NCBI GenBank assembly: GCA_036397475.1
Contig: DASWIV010000234.1
Location: 1 to 10,039, forward strand
Origin: DASWIV01 sp036397475
Lineage (GTDB): Bacteria > JAJVIF01 > JAPKYR01
DNA length: 10,039 bases
Direction of reading: 5' to 3'
The position numbers were made by a program, and so were the translations under genes. Below, piece after piece: positions 6,560 to 10,039 of the stretch (the stretch's first letter is position 1; each line of letters starts with the position of its first letter). The notes under the pieces are model-generated. The model was not told where the DNA came from. It ran no database searches and was given only the letters and a program-made list of their open reading frames with translations.

Positions 6560-6586
6560 AATAATCGAGGGATAGGATTTTGTCAA
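6558..6586 (-). promoter_or_regulatory. Strong sigma70-type promoter of the ArsR-AHSA1-VOC operon
   Basis: On the minus strand a perfect -35 TTGACA (6586-6581) is followed after exactly 17 bases by TATTAT (6563-6558), five of six matches to the -10 consensus. The predicted start is at about 6549-6551, on or immediately before the ATG. Confidence 0.8.
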
Positions 6587-6624
6587 GCGGCGAGCCCTGC
6601 CACAATGTGAGTCTGGACCTCAAC

Positions 6625-6654
6625 TTGCCCTTTCTCCTTCCTTCCCGATATAAT
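6625..6654 (+). promoter_or_regulatory. Probable promoter of the MlaF-like ABC ATPase gene
   Basis: TTGCCC (6625-6630) and a perfect TATAAT (6649-6654) are spaced by 18 bases. The predicted start lies at about 6661-6663, only a few bases before the TTG codon at 6667. This supports the downstream start for the ABC gene. Confidence 0.55.
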
Positions 6655-6666
6655 CTCCAGACCAAT

Positions 6667-7461
6667 TTGAACGACCAGATTAATAAGACGAAAACCCGAA
6701 AGCCGCTCATCGAGCTTGAGAACGTTGTGGCCGGCTACGATGAAAAAATTATCCTCAAAGGGGTCTCGCTTACCATCTATGAGGGCGAAATATTCACGGT
6801 GATCGGACGCAGCGGCAGCGGCAAATCGACCCTGCTCAAACTCGTCATAGGATTCCTCCGCGCTACCGAAGGGAAAGTCAGGGTATTTGGAGAGGATGTA
6901 ACAAATTTCACTGAACTCAGATTCCGTCGCGTACGTCGAAAGATGGGTATGGTATTCCAGCATGCGGCGTTGTTCGATTCATTGACGGTGTTTGAGAACG
7001 TGGCATTCCCGATCCGGTACAGGAAAATTGCTACCCGCAAGGACCTGAAGAGTGTTGTCGCGAGGAAGCTCGCGGATGTAGATATGGAAGGAACCGAAAA
7101 CCTGATGCCATCCGAGCTGTCGGGCGGAATGCAGAAGCGGGTGGGACTGGCGCGTGCTCTCGCGCTTAACCCGTCGCTGATTCTCTACGACGAGCCGACA
7201 ACCGGCCTTGATCCGGTCATCACGAACAACATTAACCGGTTGATCCTCAAGACCAGGGAAAGTTATAAGGCGACCAGCATGGTGATCAGCCACGATATGG
7301 AAAGCGTGTTCAGGATATCGGACCGGGTCGGAATGCTGGTCGACGGGAAAATTATCCGTATAGGAACTCCCGAGGAGATCCAGTGCTGTTCCCAGCCCGA
7401 AGTACAGGCGTTCATTCACGGCGAGGAATTTCCGACCCACCTTCAAGGTACCCGCAATTAA
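6667..7461 (+). CDS. mlaF: MlaF-like ABC transporter ATP-binding protein (lipid/Mce-type transport)
   Basis: All ATPase motifs are present (numbering from the TTG at 6667, 264 aa): Walker A GRSGSGKST at 47-55, Q-loop Gln98, signature LSGGMQKR from 151, Walker B LILYDE at 171-176, D-loop GLDP at 180-183 and switch His209. The segment MGMVFQHAALFDSLTVFENV and the SGGMQKRVGLARALALNP signature region are typical of the MlaF/Ttg2A/Mkl group, which drives phospholipid movement between inner and outer membranes through the MlaE permease. The frame stays open to a TTG at 6580 and a GTG at 6607, but that upstream part does not look like the family and a TATAAT box lies within it, so 6667 is preferred; no good ribosome binding site is visible for any start. 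The MlaE and MlaD genes usually beside it are missing here. A lipoprotein gene follows 2 bp after the stop. Confidence 0.9.
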   Translation: MNDQINKTKTRKPLIELENVVAGYDEKIILKGVSLTIYEGEIFTVIGRSGSGKSTLLKLVIGFLRATEGKVRVFGEDVTNFTELRFRRVRRKMGMVFQHAALFDSLTVFENVAFPIRYRKIATRKDLKSVVARKLADVDMEGTENLMPSELSGGMQKRVGLARALALNPSLILYDEPTTGLDPVITNNINRLILKTRESYKATSMVISHDMESVFRISDRVGMLVDGKIIRIGTPEEIQCCSQPEVQAFIHGEEFPTHLQGTRN

Positions 7462-7463
7462 TC

Positions 7464-8570
7464 ATGGCAAAGAACAGATATATCCCGATGGTAGGGGCAA
7501 TAATTCTTGCACTGCTGGTGCCCTCAGCGATTTTTATGCTTTGGGGTTGTAAATCTCCTGATTCCAGCCAGCTGGACGTAGAATTCATGCTGTCGCCGGC
7601 ATCCACGCGACCGGACTGCATATGGGCAATTACCAGTGGCTCAGAAGATTCGCGAAAAATCAGAATCTACAATGTTGAAGCCGGCGAATTGCTTGGTGAG
7701 TATGATCGCGAGGATGTAATATCGGTGTGGGCAGATGGAATGCTGACTATGGATGAAGGAAATATTCACTGGAACGATTTCAGCGACGCGGTTCAATCGT
7801 CGGCAGTGGACAATTTCGAGATCAGCGGGTGGGATTCGCCGGTAGGGATGAATCCCGACCTTGGCGCGGTTTATGTTCTCGCGCACTCCACCCCGCCACT
7901 AAGGTCAATTCAGTCAAGGTATCTCAATGGAAATCCAGATTATGAGTTTGGACAATTTGTCGCGGAAGAGGTTATTTTCCCCCGGATCGTGCCGTCCAAC
8001 GGATGGTCCGTAATAACGGTTGACCGTCCCGGGCAGGCAGGCGCCGTTACGCCGGACCTGTTTGTTAAAACGAAGAAGGTCAGGCTTTACGACGGTGAAA
8101 AATTTGTCGGTGAGTACGATGATGTCGAGGATGTATATTACGTAAGGGATGGAATTATTATAAAAACCGCGGATGGATGGTCGCTGTTCGATAAATCCGC
8201 CGGACCGGAAGTCAACCGTCGCAGACTCAGTTTCAACCAGATCGAAGGTGAGCATATTCCGCTCGCCAGATGGGATGATAAAATTCTCGTGGCGATAAAG
8301 GATACTGGCGGGCTTTACAAAATTTATGAATACGGAATGTTCAGCCGGGAATTCGACCTGAAGCTTGAACCGGGTGCCGAAACCACCGGCTTATATAACG
8401 GCGGGTATATGAATGGCGATTCTTTCGTGTTCGTTTCCGGGGAAGGAACGCCGGAAGGGAAGGTAACTCTCGTGCTGCATTATATGGATTACAATGGCCA
8501 GGTAAACGATACTCCCGTGCGAGCGAATGTCAGTTCGGAAGTTTTTGAATCCTATGTTTTTACCCGTTAA
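7464..8570 (+). CDS. Predicted lipoprotein with repeated beta-rich (propeller-like) segments
   Basis: The start at 7464 lies 2 bp after the ATPase gene and opens a clear lipoprotein signal: residues 1-6 MAKNRY, a hydrophobic core (VGAIILALLVPSAIFM) and the lipobox LWGC with Cys29 as the lipidated residue. An in-frame upstream extension to 7383 would bury this signal inside the previous gene and is rejected. The ribosome binding site is weak (AAGG 15 nt upstream), so translation may be coupled. The mature part (about 340 aa) is beta-rich. Residues 65-105 (KIRIYNVEAGELLGEYDRED onward) and 205-245 (KVRLYDGEKFVGEYDDVEDV onward) look like copies of one unit, with a weaker third near KIYEYGMFSREFDL, as in WD40/PQQ-like beta-propellers. 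No named family is recognised. Being cotranscribed with a MlaF-like ATPase, it could be an envelope partner in lipid transport, but that is inference. Confidence 0.8.
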   Translation: MAKNRYIPMVGAIILALLVPSAIFMLWGCKSPDSSQLDVEFMLSPASTRPDCIWAITSGSEDSRKIRIYNVEAGELLGEYDREDVISVWADGMLTMDEGNIHWNDFSDAVQSSAVDNFEISGWDSPVGMNPDLGAVYVLAHSTPPLRSIQSRYLNGNPDYEFGQFVAEEVIFPRIVPSNGWSVITVDRPGQAGAVTPDLFVKTKKVRLYDGEKFVGEYDDVEDVYYVRDGIIIKTADGWSLFDKSAGPEVNRRRLSFNQIEGEHIPLARWDDKILVAIKDTGGLYKIYEYGMFSREFDLKLEPGAETTGLYNGGYMNGDSFVFVSGEGTPEGKVTLVLHYMDYNGQVNDTPVRANVSSEVFESYVFTR

Positions 8571-8572
8571 CC

Positions 8573-8600
8573 TTGCCAGGATAAGATTTTTTGGTAACAT
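8573..8600 (+). promoter_or_regulatory. Possible promoter for the DUF721 gene
   Basis: TTGCCA (8573-8578) and TAACAT (8595-8600) are 16 bases apart in the 54-bp gap after the lipoprotein gene. Both are partial matches to sigma70 consensus. No terminator is visible in this gap, so read-through from upstream is equally possible. Confidence 0.3.
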
Positions 8601-8624
8601 GAGAGCGGACTTCCCGGACAGATC

Positions 8625-8930
8625 GTGATCGAAATTATGGAACGGCTCGATAAAATTCTTAATAAATTCAAAAAGGACTTCGGCCTCGAAGGGCGGCTGT
8701 CCGATGAAGAGCTCAGGGATGTAGCGTACAGGCAGATGGATCCCGATCTTTCGCCGTTCATCCGGACAATCTGGGTCGAGGGGAATACCCTGTACATTCA
8801 ATGCACCGAGCCTGTGGTGGTCCAGGAATTTTCCACACGTACCGATGGGCTGATCAGGCGGATAAATCGCGATGTCGGTCGGGCGGCGCTGGGGGCGGTT
8901 AAACTTACCCTGAAAAAATACGGGAGGTAA
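8625..8930 (+). CDS. DUF721/DciA-like small protein
   Basis: The product is 101 aa from the GTG at 8625, or 97 aa from the ATG at 8637; neither has a strong ribosome binding site. The pattern fits DUF721: an N-terminal helix (MERLDKILNKFKKDFGLE), a middle stretch where the family usually has the W-x-x-(V/I)-V-G segment, and the diagnostic strand-helix unit WVEGNTLYIQCTEPVVVQEF followed by a helix (LIRRINRDVG) and a final strand (AVKLTLKKYG). DUF721 includes DciA, the bacterial loader of the DnaB replicative helicase, and many short relatives of unknown role. It has no membrane segment. It is followed after 5 bp by the CoA-binding-domain gene, with GGGAGG at its end serving as that gene's ribosome binding site. 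Family assignment is fairly good; a helicase-loading role is not shown. Confidence 0.65.
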   Translation: MIEIMERLDKILNKFKKDFGLEGRLSDEELRDVAYRQMDPDLSPFIRTIWVEGNTLYIQCTEPVVVQEFSTRTDGLIRRINRDVGRAALGAVKLTLKKYGR

Positions 8931-8935
8931 CGGGC

Positions 8936-9367
8936 GTGGATGCGATACCTATAGATGTAATTCCTGAAAAAGTGAAACAGATAATTCTCGACGCGAATTC
9001 AATGGCGATCTGGCCGATGGATGAATATCCACTAAGTAAGCCCTACGAAATAGCGAGTTATTTTCAGGACAAGGGATTCAGGCTGTACCCGATCCACGAT
9101 CTGGAGGAGCGTATCCTGGAAGAGCAGTGTTACAGGGATATCAGGCTGATTCCTGACGATTACGATATCCTCCTTTTATTTACCCAGCCAGACCAGCTCC
9201 CCGAAACGGTCAATGCCATTTTCAATTCCAACTATATCCCCCCGGTTGTATGGACACATGTCGGGATCGAAGACCTCGAGAGTTTCGATCGGATGAACGA
9301 AGCGGGAATGAATATAGTGATGGGAAAAGATCTCATGAAGCGGTACAGGGAATGGACTGGCGATTAA
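8936..9367 (+). CDS. CoA-binding-domain (Rossmann-like) protein
   Basis: The GTG start at 8936 has GGGAGG 9 nt upstream, and the gene follows the previous stop by 5 bp. The 143-aa product aligns by pattern with the short CoA-binding_2 family (YccU-like): a first strand and loop (SMAIWPMDEYPLSKP), helix EIASYFQDKG, strand FRLYPIH, a CYRDIRLIPDDYDILLLF unit matching the usual C-Y-x-S-L-x-x-I-P-x-x-V-D, a helix, then PPVVWTHVGIED for the common V-V-W-x-Q-x-G-I, and a final NIVMGKDLMKRY for V-M-D-x-C-x. The glycine-rich 'VGxS' of the nucleotide loop is replaced by AIWPMDEY, so CoA binding may be altered or lost. The usual terminal Cys is also missing (K in 'MGKDL'). Its cellular role is unknown even in intact relatives. 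Confidence 0.8.
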   Translation: MDAIPIDVIPEKVKQIILDANSMAIWPMDEYPLSKPYEIASYFQDKGFRLYPIHDLEERILEEQCYRDIRLIPDDYDILLLFTQPDQLPETVNAIFNSNYIPPVVWTHVGIEDLESFDRMNEAGMNIVMGKDLMKRYREWTGD

Positions 9368-9402
9368 ATCTGCTACAATAATCTCCCATGCAGGACAGAG
9401 CG

Positions 9403-10039
9403 ATGTTTCGGAACGATCCGCTGGACGATGTCGATGAGATTTCCGGCACTGTCGAGCGCGTGACATTCAGGAACGAGGAAAATGGATGGAGCGTGATCCG
9501 GTTCAATCTTGAACCGAGCGGAAACACCACCGTGACCGGAAGTTTCACGTCCGTCAATCCCGGAGAACATCTCACCATTACCGGAAAATGGACGGATCAC
9601 CAGAAATTCGGACGCCAGTTCGAGATGTCCAATTACCGCATAAGCGCTCCAGCCACCCTGTCCGGAATGGAAAAATACCTGTCCAGCGGACTCATCCCTG
9701 GCATCGGGCCAGCCTTCGCCAGGAAAATTATCAAACATTTTGGCAATGAGATCTTCGAAGTGCTGAATGAAAATCCGGAAAGGGTGGGCGAAGTTCCGGG
9801 GATCGGAAAAAAGAAAGCCGCAAGCTTCAAGACCGCGTTCGAGAGCCAGAAGGCGATCCAGAACCTGATGATGTGGCTCCAGGACCACGGAGTCTCACCC
9901 AACCTCGCAATTCGCATTTACCGCGAATACGACGATAACGCGATCCGTGTCCTGAAGGAAAATCCGTACACACTCGCTGACGATCTTTTCGGTGTCGGGT
10001 TCATCAAGGCGGACCAGATAGCGAAAAAACTGGGAATGG
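9403..10039 (+). CDS. recD2: RecD2-type ATP-dependent DNA helicase, N-terminal part (3' partial)
   Basis: The frame is open to the right edge, giving 212 codons of a protein that is usually above 700 aa. The ATG at 9403 is preferred because AGGA lies 7 nt upstream; the in-frame ATG at 9388 has no such site. The visible part matches the RecD2 N-terminus: the OB-like opening (SGTVERVTFRNEENGWSVI, then GEHLTITGKW and FGRQFEM), then helix-hairpin-helix units (GLIPGIGPAFARKI at 96-109, EVPGIGKKKAASF near 130, FGVGFIKADQIAKKLG at the edge) and the family's NPYTLADD motif. The helicase motor with its Walker motifs lies beyond the window. RecD2 works without RecBC as a 5'-3' helicase in repair and replication stress. 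No terminator separates it from the CoA-binding gene, 35 bp upstream; a TACAAT box at 9374-9379 might be a -10 but lacks a convincing -35. Confidence 0.93.
   Translation, partial: MFRNDPLDDVDEISGTVERVTFRNEENGWSVIRFNLEPSGNTTVTGSFTSVNPGEHLTITGKWTDHQKFGRQFEMSNYRISAPATLSGMEKYLSSGLIPGIGPAFARKIIKHFGNEIFEVLNENPERVGEVPGIGKKKAASFKTAFESQKAIQNLMMWLQDHGVSPNLAIRIYREYDDNAIRVLKENPYTLADDLFGVGFIKADQIAKKLGM

Noticed and set aside
6580..6666. N-terminal extension of the ABC ATPase from the TTG at 6580 or the GTG at 6607
   Set aside because: The added residues do not resemble the family, no ribosome binding site is seen, and a TTGCCC-18-TATAAT promoter lies within the stretch.
6979..7446. 155-codon minus-strand ORF
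   Set aside because: It is antisense to the ABC ATPase motifs, a shadow of the conserved coding frame.
7383..7463. N-terminal extension of the lipoprotein
   Set aside because: It lies wholly inside the ATPase gene in another frame, and the signal peptide begins at the ATG at 7464.
8599..8628. Nine-codon upstream ORF whose stop overlaps the GTG start at 8625
   Set aside because: No ribosome binding site, and its ATG falls at the end of a possible -10 box; too short to support.
9373..9888. 171-codon minus-strand ORF
   Set aside because: It is antisense to the strongly supported RecD2 gene and shows no domain pattern or ribosome binding site.

Overview
The window looks like a chromosomal segment of a diderm (Gram-negative-type), probably uncultured bacterium. 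The evidence for an outer membrane is a MlaF-type lipid-transport ATPase and a predicted lipoprotein with a lipobox. A ferredoxin-fused nitroreductase hints at low-oxygen redox metabolism. GC content is moderate by eye, and GTG and TTG starts are used. I cannot name a genus. There are no rRNA, tRNA, CRISPR or transposase genes.

Region 1 (1-4204, + strand) is a tightly packed cassette that reads like the distal part of a phage or phage-derived tail module. It holds a long tail-hub/baseplate-like protein that runs in from the left edge and carries an inserted carboxypeptidase-regulatory-like beta-sandwich domain. Two unrecognised probable structural proteins follow, then a small one-helix membrane protein with a coiled coil (holin-like candidate) and a 39-codon ORF. 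Genes overlap by 1-8 bp or are 9 bp apart, and the internal starts have good ribosome binding sites, so this is one transcription unit. No integrase, endolysin or capsid gene is visible, and the cassette ends against ordinary chromosomal genes. It may be the end of a prophage or a domesticated tail-like particle.

Region 2 (4267-6549, - strand) holds two transcription units read right to left. The first is an operon of an ArsR-family repressor, an AHSA1/SRPBCC-domain protein and an exported VOC/glyoxalase-fold protein. It begins at a near-consensus promoter whose -10 element, predicted transcript start and start codon lie in or beside a perfect 9+9 bp palindrome, and it ends at a strong intrinsic terminator (5158-5193). 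The second is a [4Fe-4S] ferredoxin-nitroreductase fusion with its own likely promoter.

Region 3 (6625-8570, + strand) is transcribed divergently from the ArsR operon: a MlaF-like ABC ATPase, followed after 2 bp by a lipoprotein with repeated beta-rich segments. The usual MlaE permease and MlaD substrate-binding partners are not in the window.

Region 4 (8625-10039, + strand) looks like housekeeping: a short DUF721/DciA-like protein, a CoA-binding-domain protein with a degenerate nucleotide loop, and the N-terminal third of a RecD2-type helicase cut by the right edge.

No gap between genes exceeds 150 bases. The largest gap (5086-5232) holds a terminator and a promoter.
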